A stretch of DNA of 64,000 bases from an uncultured Muribaculaceae bacterium (GTDB taxonomy: Bacteria; Bacteroidota; Bacteroidia; Bacteroidales; Muribaculaceae): contig CAMWJS010000008.1 of the NCBI GenBank assembly GCA_947174635.1, positions 1 to 64,000 on the forward strand, written 5' to 3'. Positions 9,749 through 19,658 of the stretch are shown here, in pieces. A program made the translations under genes and the position numbers. Positions within the stretch are counted from its first letter, which is position 1. Every line of letters starts with the position of its first letter. Under the pieces are notes generated by a model that was given only the letters and a program-made list of their open reading frames with translations, was not told the DNA's origin and ran no database searches.

Positions 9749-10138
9749 TTATACTCTTCTACGTTTGGGAGGACGGCATCCGTTGTGGGGAAGCGGAGTA
9801 ACATCGATGATTTCAGTAACCTCGATGCCTGCGCCGTGGATTGTACGGATTGCTGACTCACGGCCGTTGCCGGGACCCTTCACATACGCCTTGACTTTTC
9901 TCAAGCCCAGGTCGTATGCGACCTTCGCGCAATCCTGAGCTGCCATCTGAGCTGCGTAAGGAGTGTTTTTCTTCGATCCGCGGAAGCCCATTTTGCCGGC
10001 CGATGACCAAGAAATGACCTGACCCTCGCTGTTGGCAAGGCACACGATGATGTTGTTGAATGATGAGTGAACGTGAAGTTGACCGGCAGCGTCAACCTTA
10101 ACGTTTCTCTTTTTAGCTGCGACTGTTTTTTTTGCCAT
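9749..10138 (-). CDS. rpsK: 30S ribosomal protein S11 (uS11)
   Basis: The 129-residue product has the uS11 core: [14 protein letters not shown] near residue 23, [19 protein letters not shown] near 46, and the C-terminal [19 protein letters not shown]. It forms the platform of the 30S subunit near the mRNA exit. It lies 9 bases after rpsM in the usual order. Confidence 0.98.
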   Translation of the reverse strand: MAKKTVAAKKRNVKVDAAGQLHVHSSFNNIIVCLANSEGQVISWSSAGKMGFRGSKKNTPYAAQMAAQDCAKVAYDLGLRKVKAYVKGPGNGRESAIRTIHGAGIEVTEIIDVTPLPHNGCRPPKRRRV

Positions 10139-10147
10139 AATTTATCG

Positions 10148-10528
10148 TTATTTAGTAGCTTTTTTCTTATTAGCGACTGTTTTCTTGCGGCCTTTGCGCG
10201 TACGGGCGTTGTTCTTGGTGCTCTGACCGCGCACGGGCAAACCGATACGGTGACGGATGCCACGGTAGCAACCGATATCCATCAGTCGTTTGATATTCAA
10301 TTGGATTTCGCTGCGGAGGTCACCCTCTACCTTATAGTCGGCGCCGATTACTTCACGTACCTTAGCTGCCTGGGCATCAGTCCAATCCTTAACTTTGATA
10401 TCTTTGTCAACTCCGGCCTTCTCAAGTATTGACTTGGCGGCGCTGCGGCCGATACCGAAGATGTATGTCAAGGCTATTTCACCTCTTTTATTTTGGGGGA
10501 GGTCAACTCCCACGATTCTTACTGCCAT
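10148..10528 (-). CDS. rpsM: 30S ribosomal protein S13 (uS13)
   Basis: The 126-residue product carries the [21 protein letters not shown]-terminus and the [19 protein letters not shown] motif near residue 94, with a lysine-rich tail. It sits at the 30S head and contacts the P-site tRNA and the large subunit. A TAnnTTTG box just upstream (10551-10558) suggests that the alpha operon can be transcribed separately from here. Confidence 0.98.
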   Translation of the reverse strand: MAVRIVGVDLPQNKRGEIALTYIFGIGRSAAKSILEKAGVDKDIKVKDWTDAQAAKVREVIGADYKVEGDLRSEIQLNIKRLMDIGCYRGIRHRIGLPVRGQSTKNNARTRKGRKKTVANKKKATK

Positions 10529-10550
10529 ATTGATTGACTTAATGTTTTTG

Positions 10551-10558
10551 CAAAATTA
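10551..10558 (-). promoter_or_regulatory. Possible internal promoter for rpsM-rpsK-rpsD-rpoA-rplQ
   Basis: The minus strand reads TAATTTTG, 22 bases upstream of the rpsM ATG, inside an AT-rich 101-base gap after rpmJ. No clear -33 element. The position at the start of the classical alpha operon supports it. Confidence 0.45.
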
Positions 10559-10629
10559 ACAAAAAATTTTGAGAAGCGGCTTATTTTCAAGCTTTCTTGT
10601 TACAGAAATTTCACACTTGAAGTCTTTTT

Positions 10630-10746
10630 TTAGCCTTGACGCTGCTTATACTTGGGATTTTTTTTGTTGATTACGTATAAGCGACCTTTGCGACGTACGA
10701 TTTTGCTGTCGGGTGTGCGCTTCTTGATTGAGGCTCTTACTTTCAT
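10630..10746 (-). CDS. rpmJ: 50S ribosomal protein L36 (bL36), cysteine-free form
   Basis: This 38-residue ORF encodes [20 protein letters not shown] and ends in [12 protein letters not shown], a clear bL36. The zinc-binding Cys/Cys/Cys/His residues of the standard form are replaced (Thr, Ser, Asn, Tyr at or near those places), so this is the zinc-independent type. It lies 18 bases after infA. It binds 23S rRNA near the factor-binding region. Confidence 0.95.
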   Translation of the reverse strand: MKVRASIKKRTPDSKIVRRKGRLYVINKKNPKYKQRQG

Positions 10747-10764
10747 ATTCTTGTCGATTTTTTA

Positions 10765-10983
10765 TTATTTGTATCTGAATGCAATCCGACCCTTTGAAAG
10801 GTCATAAGGCGACATCTCGACCCTCACCTTGTCTCCGGGCAATATCTTTATATAATGCATGCGCATCTTGCCTGAAATGTGAGCGGTGATCTGATGACCA
10901 TTTTCGAGCTCAACACGAAACATCGCGTTCGACAATGATTCAACAATTGTGCCGTCTTGTTCTATTGCTGCTTGTTTTGCCAT
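10765..10983 (-). CDS. infA: Translation initiation factor IF-1
   Basis: The 72-residue protein is a single OB-fold IF-1 ([30 protein letters not shown]; end [12 protein letters not shown]). It binds the 30S A site during initiation. Placement between map and rpmJ is the normal order in Bacteroidota. Confidence 0.98.
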   Translation of the reverse strand: MAKQAAIEQDGTIVESLSNAMFRVELENGHQITAHISGKMRMHYIKILPGDKVRVEMSPYDLSKGRIAFRYK

Positions 10984-10991
10984 ATATTTCT

Positions 10992-11774
10992 TTAAATGAA
11001 TTTATCCTTCAACACTTCCTCGATGTAATCGAATGTCGTAAGCACTTCTCTTCGGCCCTCGGTGATAGCCAGCGTATGCTCATAATGCGCCGATGGCTGA
11101 CGGTCACGCGTGCGGCACGTCCACCCATCGCTTTCAATGACTATATTGCGGCTGCCCATGTTGACCATCGGCTCGATGCAAAGACACATGCCGTCCTTGA
11201 TTACCGGACCTATGCCACGACGACCGTAATTCGGTATCTCCGGATCCTCGTGCATACGCTTGCCGATACCATGACCGCACATCTCCCGCACTATACTGTA
11301 GCCTCGCTTCTCGCAGTAGGTCTGCACAGCGTTCGATATATCACCGATACGCTTGCCCGGCACACATGCCTCGATACCCACATAAAGCGACTCCTTGGTC
11401 GTACGGCACAGCGCCATCTTCTCGTCGGAAATCTCACCGACCGCAAAAGTATAGCACATGTCTCCGTTATATCCGTCAAGTTCCACTACAGTGTCTATAC
11501 CGATGATATCACCTTCCCTGAGCGTATAGTTCGAAGGAAAACCGTGAACAACAGTCTCATTGACCTCGATACACAAAGTTCCCGGGAAGCCCTGATATCC
11601 CAGACACGAAGGCCGACCCCCATTGTCAAGGATGAACTCCCTGGCAATGGTGTCGAGCTTGTGTGTGGTAACACCGGGAGAAATCCACCTGGCCATCTCG
11701 CCAAGCGTACGGCTCACAAGGTCACACGCCTTGCGCATCTGCTCCATCTCCTGAGGTGTCTTTAGATAAATCAT
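10992..11774 (-). CDS. map: Methionine aminopeptidase, type I
   Basis: The 260-residue enzyme removes the N-terminal Met from new proteins. The five metal ligands are visible in the usual motifs: [15 protein letters not shown] (two Asp), [18 protein letters not shown] (His), and Glu residues in CIEPMVN and [12 protein letters not shown]. It lacks a long N-terminal extension, so it is type Ia-like. It is 8 bases upstream of infA and 20 after secY. adk, which often sits here in other bacteria, is absent. Confidence 0.97.
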   Translation of the reverse strand: MIYLKTPQEMEQMRKACDLVSRTLGEMARWISPGVTTHKLDTIAREFILDNGGRPSCLGYQGFPGTLCIEVNETVVHGFPSNYTLREGDIIGIDTVVELDGYNGDMCYTFAVGEISDEKMALCRTTKESLYVGIEACVPGKRIGDISNAVQTYCEKRGYSIVREMCGHGIGKRMHEDPEIPNYGRRGIGPVIKDGMCLCIEPMVNMGSRNIVIESDGWTCRTRDRQPSAHYEHTLAITEGRREVLTTFDYIEEVLKDKFI

Positions 11775-11794
11775 CGTCAGTTAACTTATAGGTA

Positions 11795-13120
11795 TTAATA
11801 AGCGCTGCCTGTGGTGCGCCCTTTGATTTTACCCTCCTTCATCAAGCCGTCATAATGATGCATCATCAGATGAGACTCGATCTGCTGAAGCGTGTCAAGG
11901 ACAACACCTACCATAATCAGCAACGATGTGCCGCCGAAGAACTGGGCAAAGTTCTGCGAAATACCCAGCGAGCGGGCAAATGCCGGAAGGATTGCCACGA
12001 TGCCGAGGAACAATGACCCGGGCAACGTAATCCTCGACATGATGGCGTCAAGATACTCGGCCGTCTTCTTGCCGGGTTTAACACCGGGAATAAAGCCGTT
12101 GTTACGCTTCATGTCCTCGGCCATCTGCGTCGGACGCACTGTGATTGCCGTATAGAAATAGGTGAACGCTACAATAAGGATAAAGTAAACAAAATTATAC
12201 CAGAAACCGTTGATATCGGTGAAAGCTCCGAAGAAGCCGCCCGAGCTCTGGCCGAAACCGGCGAGAGTCAACGGAATGAACATAATGGCCTGTGCGAAGA
12301 TGATAGGCATCACACCGGCAGCATTTACCTTCAGGGGTATATACTGACGGGCACCGCCATATTGCTTGTTGCCGACAATGCGCTTGGCATACTGCACGGG
12401 CACCTTGCGGGTTCCCTGCACCAGAAGCACAGCACAGATAGTCACTGCAAGCAAAAGTATCACCTCGATGATGAACATTATCAAACCACCCTGCGAACCT
12501 TGTGCGCCAGGCATACGGCTGATAAATTCATAGAACAAAGCCTGGGGAAGACGGGCGATGATACCCACAAGGATGATGAACGAAATACCGTTGCCGATAC
12601 CGCGGTCAGTAATCCTTTCCCCGAGCCACATGATAAACATTGAGCCCGCTGCAAGCACAACCGTAAGGAAAAGCACATTGGCAGTAGTCAACGTCAGACC
12701 GACAGTGTGCTGCAGATTAATCAAATAAGCCGGACCCTGCACGAGCAATATCAGCACCGTCAGGTAACGGGTATATTGATTTAGCTTCTGGCGACCGCTC
12801 TCTCCTTCGCGCTGCATCTTCTGGAAAGAAGGCAGCACCATGCCCAGGAGCTGGATTACAATCGATGCCGTGATATAGGGCATGATACCCAGTGCAAAGA
12901 TCGAAGCCTGCGAGAACGCACCTCCCGAGAACATATCGAGCAGCTGCATCAAGCCTCCCGATGTCTGCGATTGAAGCTGCTCGAGGTCGTGCGGGTTGAT
13001 ACCCGGCAACGCCACGTAACAGCCGAGACGATAGACAACGACGAGGAGGAAAGTCACCGTAAGGCGCTTGCGCAGCTCTTCAATCGTCCAGATGTTTTTA
13101 ATGGTTTGAATAAATCTCAT
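11795..13120 (-). CDS. secY: Preprotein translocase subunit SecY
   Basis: The 441-residue integral membrane protein has about ten hydrophobic segments, forming the protein-conducting channel with SecE and SecG. Family markers include YRLGCYVALPGINP in the first segment, GIGNGISFIILVGI, the positively charged cytoplasmic loop with YAKRIVGNKQYGG, and TYFYTAITVRPTQMAEDMKR. It follows rplO by 5 bases, the standard spc-operon position. Confidence 0.98.
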   Translation of the reverse strand: MRFIQTIKNIWTIEELRKRLTVTFLLVVVYRLGCYVALPGINPHDLEQLQSQTSGGLMQLLDMFSGGAFSQASIFALGIMPYITASIVIQLLGMVLPSFQKMQREGESGRQKLNQYTRYLTVLILLVQGPAYLINLQHTVGLTLTTANVLFLTVVLAAGSMFIMWLGERITDRGIGNGISFIILVGIIARLPQALFYEFISRMPGAQGSQGGLIMFIIEVILLLAVTICAVLLVQGTRKVPVQYAKRIVGNKQYGGARQYIPLKVNAAGVMPIIFAQAIMFIPLTLAGFGQSSGGFFGAFTDINGFWYNFVYFILIVAFTYFYTAITVRPTQMAEDMKRNNGFIPGVKPGKKTAEYLDAIMSRITLPGSLFLGIVAILPAFARSLGISQNFAQFFGGTSLLIMVGVVLDTLQQIESHLMMHHYDGLMKEGKIKGRTTGSAY

Positions 13121-13125
13121 TATGA

Positions 13126-13572
13126 TTATAATTTAACGATGGTTCCACCTGCTTCCACAATAGCCTTCTCAGCCGATGCCGAAAAAGCATGGGCTTCAAC
13201 GTTGAGCTTGTGGGTGAGCTTGCCGTTACCGAGTATCTTCACCAGCGCACGCTTGTTGATGAAGCCTGCGTTGACAAGATCAGCAACTGTGATTTTCTCA
13301 AGATTGCCGGCTGCTGCCATTGACTCGAGAACATCAAGGTTGATAGCTTTGTATGATACACGGTTGATGTTTTTGAAACCATATTTGGGAAGACGGCGCT
13401 GCAAAGGCATCTGACCACCTTCGAAGCCAATCTTGCGACTGTAACCCGAACGTGACTTGGCACCCTTGTGACCGCGGGTTGATGTACCTCCACGGCCTGA
13501 ACCCTGACCACGTCCGATTCTCTTTCCCTGTTTAGTTGACCCAACGGCCGGCTGTAAATTACTTAAATCCAT
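13126..13572 (-). CDS. rplO: 50S ribosomal protein L15 (uL15)
   Basis: The 148-residue protein has the glycine- and arginine-rich uL15 N-terminus (KRIGRGQGSGRGGTSTRGHKG, about residues 17-37) and a globular C-terminal half ending VEAGGTIVKL. It is a late-assembly large-subunit protein. It lies 13 bases after rpmD and 5 before secY. Confidence 0.97.
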   Translation of the reverse strand: MDLSNLQPAVGSTKQGKRIGRGQGSGRGGTSTRGHKGAKSRSGYSRKIGFEGGQMPLQRRLPKYGFKNINRVSYKAINLDVLESMAAAGNLEKITVADLVNAGFINKRALVKILGNGKLTHKLNVEAHAFSASAEKAIVEAGGTIVKL

Positions 13573-13585
13573 AGTTCAAAATATT

Positions 13586-13765
13586 TTAGGCGTTGGTTAC
13601 TTCTACTAAGTGATGCACTTTGGTGACCATACCGAGGATTTCGGGAGTGTTCTCCTTAACTACAGTCTGGTTCATCTTCTTCAAGCCCAGAGCGTCAAGT
13701 GTACGCTTCTGCACTGCGGGGCAGTTGATACGGCTCTTTATCTGTTTGATTTTAATCTGTGCCAT
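13586..13765 (-). CDS. rpmD: 50S ribosomal protein L30 (uL30)
   Basis: A 59-residue ORF begins MAQIKIKQIKSRINCPAVQK, followed by RTLDALGLKKMNQ and a C-terminal HHLVEV strand, all typical of uL30. It is located between rpsE (5 bases) and rplO. It is small but unmistakable. Confidence 0.96.
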   Translation of the reverse strand: MAQIKIKQIKSRINCPAVQKRTLDALGLKKMNQTVVKENTPEILGMVTKVHHLVEVTNA

Positions 13766-13770
13766 TGTTA

Positions 13771-14289
13771 TTATCCCTTGAATACTTTTTCAACTGATAT
13801 GCCACGGTTCTGAGCGACAGTGGCGGGACTTCTCAACTCGTCGAGGGCTGCGATTGTAGCCTTCACGAGGTTGTGGGGGTTTGACGAACCTTTCGATTTT
13901 GCAAGAACGTCGGTGATACCTACGCTCTCAAGCACCGCACGCATCGCACCACCGGCCTTTACTCCGGTACCGTGCGAGGCAGGCTTGAGGATGATGCGAG
14001 AGCCGCCGAACTTGGCTACCTGCTCGTGAGGTATGGTGCCCTTGTGAACAGGAACCTTGATAAGGTTCTTCTTCGCAGCTTCCACACCCTTGGCGATAGC
14101 GGCAGTGACCTCGTTTGCTTTGCCGAGGCCCCAGCCTACGATGCCGTTCTCGTTACCAACGACTACAATCGCGGCAAAAGTGAACGTACGACCACCCTTT
14201 GTTACTTTGGTGACACGATTAATCGCTACAAGGCGATCTTTCAAATCAATATCATTGGTTGATTTTACGCGGTTATTTCTTTTTGCCAT
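13771..14289 (-). CDS. rpsE: 30S ribosomal protein S5 (uS5)
   Basis: The 172-residue protein contains the double-stranded RNA-binding-like domain ([20 protein letters not shown], residues 16-35) and the C-terminal domain ([20 protein letters not shown]). uS5 lies at the mRNA entry and helps decoding accuracy. It overlaps nothing and lies 5 bases after rplR. Confidence 0.98.
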   Translation of the reverse strand: MAKRNNRVKSTNDIDLKDRLVAINRVTKVTKGGRTFTFAAIVVVGNENGIVGWGLGKANEVTAAIAKGVEAAKKNLIKVPVHKGTIPHEQVAKFGGSRIILKPASHGTGVKAGGAMRAVLESVGITDVLAKSKGSSNPHNLVKATIAALDELRSPATVAQNRGISVEKVFKG

Positions 14290-14294
14290 GATTG

Positions 14295-14636
14295 TTAAAA
14301 TTTAAGTCCGCCTTCGCGGGCTGCGTCAGCTAATGATTTTACACGTCCGTGGAAGAGGTAGCCGTTACGGTCGAAAACGACCTCGGTGATGCCCTGGGCA
14401 AGAGCCTTCTCTGCGATAGCCTTACCTACTTTGGCAGCGATTTCGCTCTTTGTTCCCTCCTCGATGCCTTTCGATGAAGTGGCCGCAAGTGTATTGCCGG
14501 CCAAGTCATCGATGAGCTGAACGTAGATTTGTTTATTGCTACGGAACACGGTCATGCGCGGACGGGCTGCAGTGCCGGAAATCTTGCCGCGGATACGTGT
14601 TTTGATTTTATTTCTTCTTTCTATCTTAGATACCAT
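14295..14636 (-). CDS. rplR: 50S ribosomal protein L18 (uL18)
   Basis: The 113-residue protein has the uL18 pattern: basic N-terminus ([15 protein letters not shown]), [20 protein letters not shown] and the end [26 protein letters not shown]. It binds 5S rRNA with uL5. It lies 17 bases after rplF. Confidence 0.98.
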   Translation of the reverse strand: MVSKIERRNKIKTRIRGKISGTAARPRMTVFRSNKQIYVQLIDDLAGNTLAATSSKGIEEGTKSEIAAKVGKAIAEKALAQGITEVVFDRNGYLFHGRVKSLADAAREGGLKF

Positions 14637-14653
14637 GATTCTGTCTGTTTTTA

Positions 14654-15208
14654 TTATTTGGCACCTGCCGATTTACCTGACTTGCGGCGGATTACCTCGC
14701 CCACAAACTTGATACCTTTACCCTTGTAAGGTTCAGGCTTACGCAATGAACGTATTTTGGCGCATACCTGGCCGAGCAACTGCTTGTCATCGCTCTCGAG
14801 AATGATGAGAGGATTCTTGTTACGCTCGGTCTTGGCCTCTACCTTGACCTCTGCAGGGAGCTTGATATATATAGCGTGAGAGAAACCGAGCGACAGCTCA
14901 AGCACCTGGCCCGTGGCTGCTGCACGATAACCTACACCTACCAATTCCATTTCCTTACGATATCCGGTCGATACACCGACAACCATATTGTGAATCAACG
15001 CACGATAAAGACCATGCTGCGCACGGTGCTCGCGGTCGTCGCTCGGACGGGTCACTACTACGTGGTTGTCTTCAACCTTAACTTCGAGCTCGGGGTTGAC
15101 AGCCTGCTTGAGCTCTCCCTTCGGGCCCTTTACGGTTACGACATTGTTATCAATCTTAACTGTGACACCTGCGGGTATCTCAATGGGGGCTTTACCAATT
15201 CTTGACAT
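14654..15208 (-). CDS. rplF: 50S ribosomal protein L6 (uL6)
   Basis: The 184-residue protein shows the two uL6 repeats ([37 protein letters not shown]) and the signature [24 protein letters not shown] near the end. It lies near the sarcin-ricin loop. Upstream is a full AGGAGG sequence at ideal distance, which is rare in this phylum (see the site at 15218-15223). Confidence 0.98.
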   Translation of the reverse strand: MSRIGKAPIEIPAGVTVKIDNNVVTVKGPKGELKQAVNPELEVKVEDNHVVVTRPSDDREHRAQHGLYRALIHNMVVGVSTGYRKEMELVGVGYRAAATGQVLELSLGFSHAIYIKLPAEVKVEAKTERNKNPLIILESDDKQLLGQVCAKIRSLRKPEPYKGKGIKFVGEVIRRKSGKSAGAK

Positions 15209-15217
15209 AATTTATTT

Positions 15218-15223
15218 CCTCCT
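15218..15223 (-). promoter_or_regulatory. Strong Shine-Dalgarno sequence of rplF
   Basis: The minus strand reads AGGAGG within AAAGGAGGAAA, nine bases before the rplF ATG. Its neighbours in the operon mostly lack such a motif, as is usual in Bacteroidota, where the anti-Shine-Dalgarno end of 16S rRNA is largely hidden. Confidence 0.6.
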
Positions 15224-15229
15224 TTAAGA

Positions 15230-15628
15230 TTAATATACGTAACACAATACTTCACCGCCGATCTGCATCTCTGCGGCTTTCTTATTCGTCATCACGCCGC
15301 GCGAAGTCGACAAGATGGCTATACCCAAACCGTTCAATACACGGGGCATGTCCTTGTAGCCGGTGTACTGACGCAGACCCGGACGCGAAACGCGCTTGAG
15401 TCCCTTGATAGCGTTGACACGGTCTACCGGATCATATTTCAGAGCTATCTTGATAGTCCCCTGGGGATTTTCACCCTCTACAAATTTGTAGTTGAGGATA
15501 TAGCCCTGTTCAAAAAGAATCTTGGTGATTTCTTTTTTCAAGTTTGAGGCAGGCACCTCCACCACTCGGTGGTTGGCCTTGATCGCATTCCTCAATCTTG
15601 TTAAGTAGTCTGCTATTGTATCTGTCAT
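15230..15628 (-). CDS. rpsH: 30S ribosomal protein S8 (uS8)
   Basis: The 132-residue protein begins MTDTIADYLTRLRNAIKA and ends with ILSTSRGVMTNKKAAEMQIGGEVLCYVY, both uS8 signatures. It is a primary 16S rRNA binder; in E. coli it represses the spc operon. It lies 21 bases upstream of rplF, and that gap holds the rplF Shine-Dalgarno sequence. Confidence 0.98.
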   Translation of the reverse strand: MTDTIADYLTRLRNAIKANHRVVEVPASNLKKEITKILFEQGYILNYKFVEGENPQGTIKIALKYDPVDRVNAIKGLKRVSRPGLRQYTGYKDMPRVLNGLGIAILSTSRGVMTNKKAAEMQIGGEVLCYVY

Positions 15629-15716
15629 TTTATTGTTGTTTAAATTGATTGGGATTTTCCCAACAATATTTAATTAACTTCTGTCTGAAGCATTTTTATT
15701 GGCTTGTCGCTCGCCG

Positions 15717-15986
15717 TTACCAGCTCGCTTTCTTTACTCCGGGGATAAGACCTGCAGAGGCCATTTCGCGGAACTGGATACGTGAGATACCGAACTGGCG
15801 GATATAGCCTTTCGGACGGCCGGTGATTGAGCAACGGTTGTGCATGCGCACACGCGACGCGTTCTTGGGCAGAAGCTGCAGAGCCTCATAGTCGCCGGCA
15901 GCCTTGAGAGCTGCTTTCTTGGCTGCATATTTGGCCACAAGTTTCGCACGCTTTACCTCACGGGCTTTCATTGATTCTTTTGCCAT
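15717..15986 (-). CDS. rpsN: 30S ribosomal protein S14 (uS14), zinc-free long form
   Basis: The 89-residue protein has the long cysteine-poor form (one Cys in [22 protein letters not shown]) rather than the 61-residue zinc form. The last part ([17 protein letters not shown]) is canonical. It binds the 30S head. It lies 6 bases after rplE and 88 bases before rpsH. Confidence 0.98.
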   Translation of the reverse strand: MAKESMKAREVKRAKLVAKYAAKKAALKAAGDYEALQLLPKNASRVRMHNRCSITGRPKGYIRQFGISRIQFREMASAGLIPGVKKASW

Positions 15987-15992
15987 AACTGC

Positions 15993-16541
15993 TTATTTTG
16001 CGTTTTTAAAAGGTAAACCGAATTGTTTAAGCAATGCATAGCCTTCCTCGTCGGTATTGGCCGTAGTCACGAAAGTGATGTTCATGCCCAACAATTTCGA
16101 AATATTGTCGATGTTGATCTCAGGGAAAATAATCTGCTCGCTGATACCGAGGGTGTAGTTGCCGCGGCCGTCGAGCTTGCTCTCGATACCCTTGAAGTCA
16201 CGGATACGGGGAAGAGCTACGCGGACGAGTCTTTCAAGGAACTCATACATCTTCTCGCGACGGAGAGTAACACGCACGCCGATAGGCATTTTCTTGCGCA
16301 CCTTGAAGTTAGAGATGTCCTTGCGTGAAAGTGTAGCTACAGCCTTCTGACCGGTGATCGCGGTAAGCTCGTTGATAGCTGTCTCAATGATTTTCTTGTC
16401 CTGAGTGGCTTCGCCAAGACCCTGATTGATGACAATCTTCTCAAGGCGGGGCACTTGCATTACTGTAGTATAGTTGAACTCTTTGGTAAGAGCCGGAACG
16501 ATACGCTCCTGATAATCTTTCTTAAGGGTTGCAGTACTCAT
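15993..16541 (-). CDS. rplE: 50S ribosomal protein L5 (uL5)
   Basis: The 182-residue protein has uL5 motifs: [21 protein letters not shown]-like start (about residues 24-42), [20 protein letters not shown], and [24 protein letters not shown]. It forms the central protuberance with 5S rRNA. Its ATG overlaps the rplX stop by one base (TAATG), so the two are translationally coupled. Confidence 0.98.
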   Translation of the reverse strand: MSTATLKKDYQERIVPALTKEFNYTTVMQVPRLEKIVINQGLGEATQDKKIIETAINELTAITGQKAVATLSRKDISNFKVRKKMPIGVRVTLRREKMYEFLERLVRVALPRIRDFKGIESKLDGRGNYTLGISEQIIFPEINIDNISKLLGMNITFVTTANTDEEGYALLKQFGLPFKNAK

Positions 16542-16861
16542 TACTTAATCTCCTCTCCCGATTTTTTAGAATAACGTATTTTCTCGCCGTTCTCGTCTTT
16601 CTTGAAGCCAACACGGGTGGGCTTGCCTGATTTGGGGTCGATAAGGCTGAGATTAGAAATATTGATAGGAGCTTCCATCTTGATGAGACCTCCCTGGGGA
16701 TGTTTGGCGTTGGGCTTAGTGCTCTTTGTCACCATATTCACACCCTCGACAATGGCACGGTTCTTTGCAGCGTCAACTGAAAGAACACGGCCGGTCTTGG
16801 TGCGGTCTTCACCTGCGAGGACATATACGGTGTCGCCCTTCTTTATATTTACTTTGCTCAT
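16541..16861 (-). CDS. rplX: 50S ribosomal protein L24 (uL24)
   Basis: The 106-residue protein opens with a KOW motif ([23 protein letters not shown]) and contains [18 protein letters not shown]. It initiates 50S assembly. Stop and start overlap with rplE by one base. Confidence 0.98.
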   Translation of the reverse strand: MSKVNIKKGDTVYVLAGEDRTKTGRVLSVDAAKNRAIVEGVNMVTKSTKPNAKHPQGGLIKMEAPINISNLSLIDPKSGKPTRVGFKKDENGEKIRYSKKSGEEIK

Positions 16862-16876
16862 TTGTTTTACTCTTGA

Positions 16877-17242
16877 TTAAAGCACCTCGGGTGCAAGTGA
16901 AACTATTTTCATATTAGTGGCGCGGAGCTCGCGGGCTACCGGACCGAAAATACGAGTGCCGCGAAGCTCGCCGGCATTGTTGAGCAGCACACATGCATTG
17001 TCATCGAAGCGGATATACGAACCGTCGGGACGACGCACCTCTTTCTTGGTGCGTACTACAACAGCTTTCGATACCGTACCCTTCTTAACATCTGATGAAG
17101 GTATGACGCTCTTTATCGACACTACGATGATATCGCCTACCGATGCATAGCGACGTCCTGTACCACCGAGAACGTGGATACAGAGTGCCTCTTTCGCACC
17201 GCTGTTGTCGGCTACCGTCAAACGTGATTCTGTCTGTATCAT
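16877..17242 (-). CDS. rplN: 50S ribosomal protein L14 (uL14)
   Basis: The 121-residue protein is canonical uL14: [20 protein letters not shown], then [21 protein letters not shown] and [13 protein letters not shown]. It sits at the intersubunit interface. It lies 2 bases after rpsQ. Confidence 0.99.
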   Translation of the reverse strand: MIQTESRLTVADNSGAKEALCIHVLGGTGRRYASVGDIIVVSIKSVIPSSDVKKGTVSKAVVVRTKKEVRRPDGSYIRFDDNACVLLNNAGELRGTRIFGPVARELRATNMKIVSLAPEVL

Positions 17243-17244
17243 GA

Positions 17245-17499
17245 TTATTTAACTTTTTCGATTATTTCTACTAATCTCCATCTCTTTGTCTTGCTCAAGG
17301 GGCGGGTCTCCATCAAGCGTACTTTATCGCCGACGTTGCATTCGTTCTTCTCGTCGTGAGCGTGATACTTCTTCGACTTGTTCACAAACTTGCCATAAAT
17401 CGGATGTTTCTCTTTCCATTTGATGGTGACTGTGATGGTCTTATCACCCTTGTTAGACGATACTACCCCAATGCGCTCTTTTCTAAGATTTCTTTCCAT
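17245..17499 (-). CDS. rpsQ: 30S ribosomal protein S17 (uS17)
   Basis: The 84-residue OB-fold protein starts [20 protein letters not shown] and contains [27 protein letters not shown], the uS17 signature. It binds 16S rRNA early in assembly. Confidence 0.98.
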   Translation of the reverse strand: MERNLRKERIGVVSSNKGDKTITVTIKWKEKHPIYGKFVNKSKKYHAHDEKNECNVGDKVRLMETRPLSKTKRWRLVEIIEKVK

Positions 17500-17513
17500 A
17501 TCTCTTTGGGGGA

Positions 17514-17711
17514 TTATTTGTTATTAAGCTCACGCTGACGCAACTCGGTCTTTACGCGTGCAATCATTTTTCTGTCATGTGTAATCTGAGCCGGGCTGTC
17601 AAGCGGAGATACAGCATGGTTTGCCTTCATCTGAAGGTATTCCTTTTCCATCTGGGCCAGACGCTCCTTGAGGTCGGCAGTGGTCATTTCCTTTATCTCT
17701 TCCTTTTTCAT
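17514..17711 (-). CDS. rpmC: 50S ribosomal protein L29 (uL29)
   Basis: The 65-residue protein is two helices ([29 protein letters not shown]) typical of uL29, near the polypeptide exit tunnel. It lies 6 bases after rplP. Confidence 0.97.
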   Translation of the reverse strand: MKKEEIKEMTTADLKERLAQMEKEYLQMKANHAVSPLDSPAQITHDRKMIARVKTELRQRELNNK

Positions 17712-17717
17712 TGCTTA

Positions 17718-18149
17718 TTACACATTTTGAGTTGGGTCATAGTCGCGACGTACGACAAATTTAGTTGTCACGGGAAGCTTCTGGGCTGCGAGGCGCAATG
17801 CTTCTTTTGCGATATCGTAGCTTACACCCTCCACTTCGATGAGCATACGGCCGGGGGTAACGGGAGCCACGAATCCTTCGGGCGAACCTTTACCCTTACC
17901 CATACGTACCTCAGCGGGCTTCTTGGTGATAGGCTTGTCGGGGAATATACGGATCCAGATTTGTCCTTGACGTTGCATATAACGTGTCACAGCGATACGC
18001 GCAGCTTCTATCTGTCGACCGGTAATCCATTTTGATTCCAAAGTCTTGATACCGAAAGAGCCGAACGCCAACTGATTGCCGCGCTGGGCTTCACCCTTCA
18101 TGCGGCCTTTCTGTTGTCTGCGGAACTTGGTTTTCTTAGGTTGTAACAT
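17718..18149 (-). CDS. rplP: 50S ribosomal protein L16 (uL16)
   Basis: The 143-residue protein starts [19 protein letters not shown], the canonical uL16 N-terminus; an in-frame ATG five codons earlier (18164) is rejected because family members begin here. [24 protein letters not shown] and a C-terminal [13 protein letters not shown] follow. It shapes the A site of the large subunit. Confidence 0.97.
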   Translation of the reverse strand: MLQPKKTKFRRQQKGRMKGEAQRGNQLAFGSFGIKTLESKWITGRQIEAARIAVTRYMQRQGQIWIRIFPDKPITKKPAEVRMGKGKGSPEGFVAPVTPGRMLIEVEGVSYDIAKEALRLAAQKLPVTTKFVVRRDYDPTQNV

Positions 18150-18172
18150 TGTTGCTTGTTTCAATTAATGGT

Positions 18173-18907
18173 TTAACGGTTGTTTTTAGGCTTGCGGAAG
18201 CCACCGCGACGCTCGCGGGAGCCACCCTGGTTGCTGCGGCCCTCTTTTGCATTTGCTGCAAACTGGGGAGCAAGGTCACGTTTGCCATATACTTCGCCAC
18301 GGCAAATCCACACTTTGACGCCGATTACACCGACTTTGGTGTGGGCTTCAACCAATGCGTAGTCGATATCGGCACGCAGAGTGTGAAGCGGAGTACGACC
18401 TTCCTTGAACATCTCCGAACGAGCCATTTCAGCGCCGTTCAGACGACCTGACACCTGCACCTTGATACCCTCTGCACCGGCACGCATTGTCGATGCCACG
18501 GCCATCTTCACCGCACGGCGGTAAGCGATCTTGCCTTCGATCTGGCGGGCGATAGTGCTTGCCACGATCTGAGCGTCGAGCTCGGGGCGTTTCACTTCGA
18601 AGATGTTGATCTGAACATCCTTGTCGGTGATTTTCTTGAGCTCTTCCTTGAGCTTGTCAACTTCAGAACCACCCTTGCCGATGATCAGACCGGGGCGTGA
18701 AGTGCATACAGTGATAGTGATGAGTTTAAGGGTACGTTCGATGACGATTTTTGAAACGCTTGACTTGGCTAAGCGGACATTAAGATACTTGCGGAGCTTT
18801 GAATCTTCCAACAGAGTATCTCCGTATTTCTTGCCACCGTACCAGTTAGAGTCCCAGCCACGGATGACACCCAAGCGATTGCTGATTGGATTTACTTTCT
18901 GTCCCAT
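18173..18907 (-). CDS. rpsC: 30S ribosomal protein S3 (uS3)
   Basis: The 244-residue protein has the uS3 start ([21 protein letters not shown]), a KH domain with [11 protein letters not shown] near residues 77-87, and the C-terminal [14 protein letters not shown] basic tail rich in Arg/Gly/Gln follows. It lines the mRNA entry channel. It lies 3 bases after rplV. Confidence 0.98.
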   Translation of the reverse strand: MGQKVNPISNRLGVIRGWDSNWYGGKKYGDTLLEDSKLRKYLNVRLAKSSVSKIVIERTLKLITITVCTSRPGLIIGKGGSEVDKLKEELKKITDKDVQINIFEVKRPELDAQIVASTIARQIEGKIAYRRAVKMAVASTMRAGAEGIKVQVSGRLNGAEMARSEMFKEGRTPLHTLRADIDYALVEAHTKVGVIGVKVWICRGEVYGKRDLAPQFAANAKEGRSNQGGSRERRGGFRKPKNNR

Positions 18908-18910
18908 TTC

Positions 18911-19321
18911 TTATGCCTTTTTTTCTTTATTGTCAATCGTGTCTACAAACAATGTAACGTGGTTAGCACGTTTACGGATGCGGTAACCGCGTCCTTGAGG
19001 AGCTGTACGAAGACGCTTGAGCATCGGAGCACAGTTCACGAAGATAGTGCTGATGTAAAGCTCATCGTTCTCAGCCTTGCGGTCGTTTTTAGCCTCCCAG
19101 TTGGCGATTGCCGAACGGAGAAGTTTTTCGAGCTTGGCTGCAGCTTCCTTATTAGAGAATTTGAGGATACCCAACGCGCGGAATACTTCTTTACCACGTA
19201 CCAGGTCGGCTACAAGACGCATCTTGCGGGGCGACGAGGGTACGTTGGTCAGTTTAGCAAACGCCTGGCTTTTGCGGGCTTCCTTGATTGCTTCGGCTGA
19301 ATTTCTTTTTCTTACACCCAT
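18911..19321 (-). CDS. rplV: 50S ribosomal protein L22 (uL22)
   Basis: The 136-residue protein shows [21 protein letters not shown] near residue 30 and the tunnel hairpin region ending [21 protein letters not shown]. uL22 narrows the exit tunnel; macrolide resistance in other bacteria maps to this loop, which looks normal here. Confidence 0.98.
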   Translation of the reverse strand: MGVRKRNSAEAIKEARKSQAFAKLTNVPSSPRKMRLVADLVRGKEVFRALGILKFSNKEAAAKLEKLLRSAIANWEAKNDRKAENDELYISTIFVNCAPMLKRLRTAPQGRGYRIRKRANHVTLFVDTIDNKEKKA

Positions 19322-19369
19322 TGTATTTAATTTCTTTTGTTATCAAAAATTATTTATTGAGTGGTCCGA

Positions 19370-19639
19370 TTATTTCTTCTTGTTGCCGGCGTGACCACGG
19401 AAGGTACGTGTCGGAGCGAATTCTCCGAGCTTGTGACCCACCATGTTCTCGGTGACGTAAACAGGAATGAATTTATTACCATTGTGCACTGCGAAAGTAT
19501 GACCCACGAATTCGGGAGCAATCATCGAGGCGCGGCTCCAAGTCTTGATTACCGACTTCTTGCCTGACTCTTCCATTGCCGTTACTTTCTTTTCCAGCTT
19601 GACACTGATAAAGGGACCTTTTTTTAATGAACGACTCAT
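19370..19639 (-). CDS. rpsS: 30S ribosomal protein S19 (uS19)
   Basis: The 89-residue protein starts [15 protein letters not shown] and contains [22 protein letters not shown] and [16 protein letters not shown], all uS19 signatures. It forms a head complex with uS13. It is 19 bases after rplB and 48 before rplV. Confidence 0.99.
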   Translation of the reverse strand: MSRSLKKGPFISVKLEKKVTAMEESGKKSVIKTWSRASMIAPEFVGHTFAVHNGNKFIPVYVTENMVGHKLGEFAPTRTFRGHAGNKKK

Positions 19640-19658
19640 AGTTGCTTAATTAATCAGA

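Noticed and set aside
10935-11765. 276-codon plus-strand frame
   Set aside because: It is antisense to map, which has all metal ligands.
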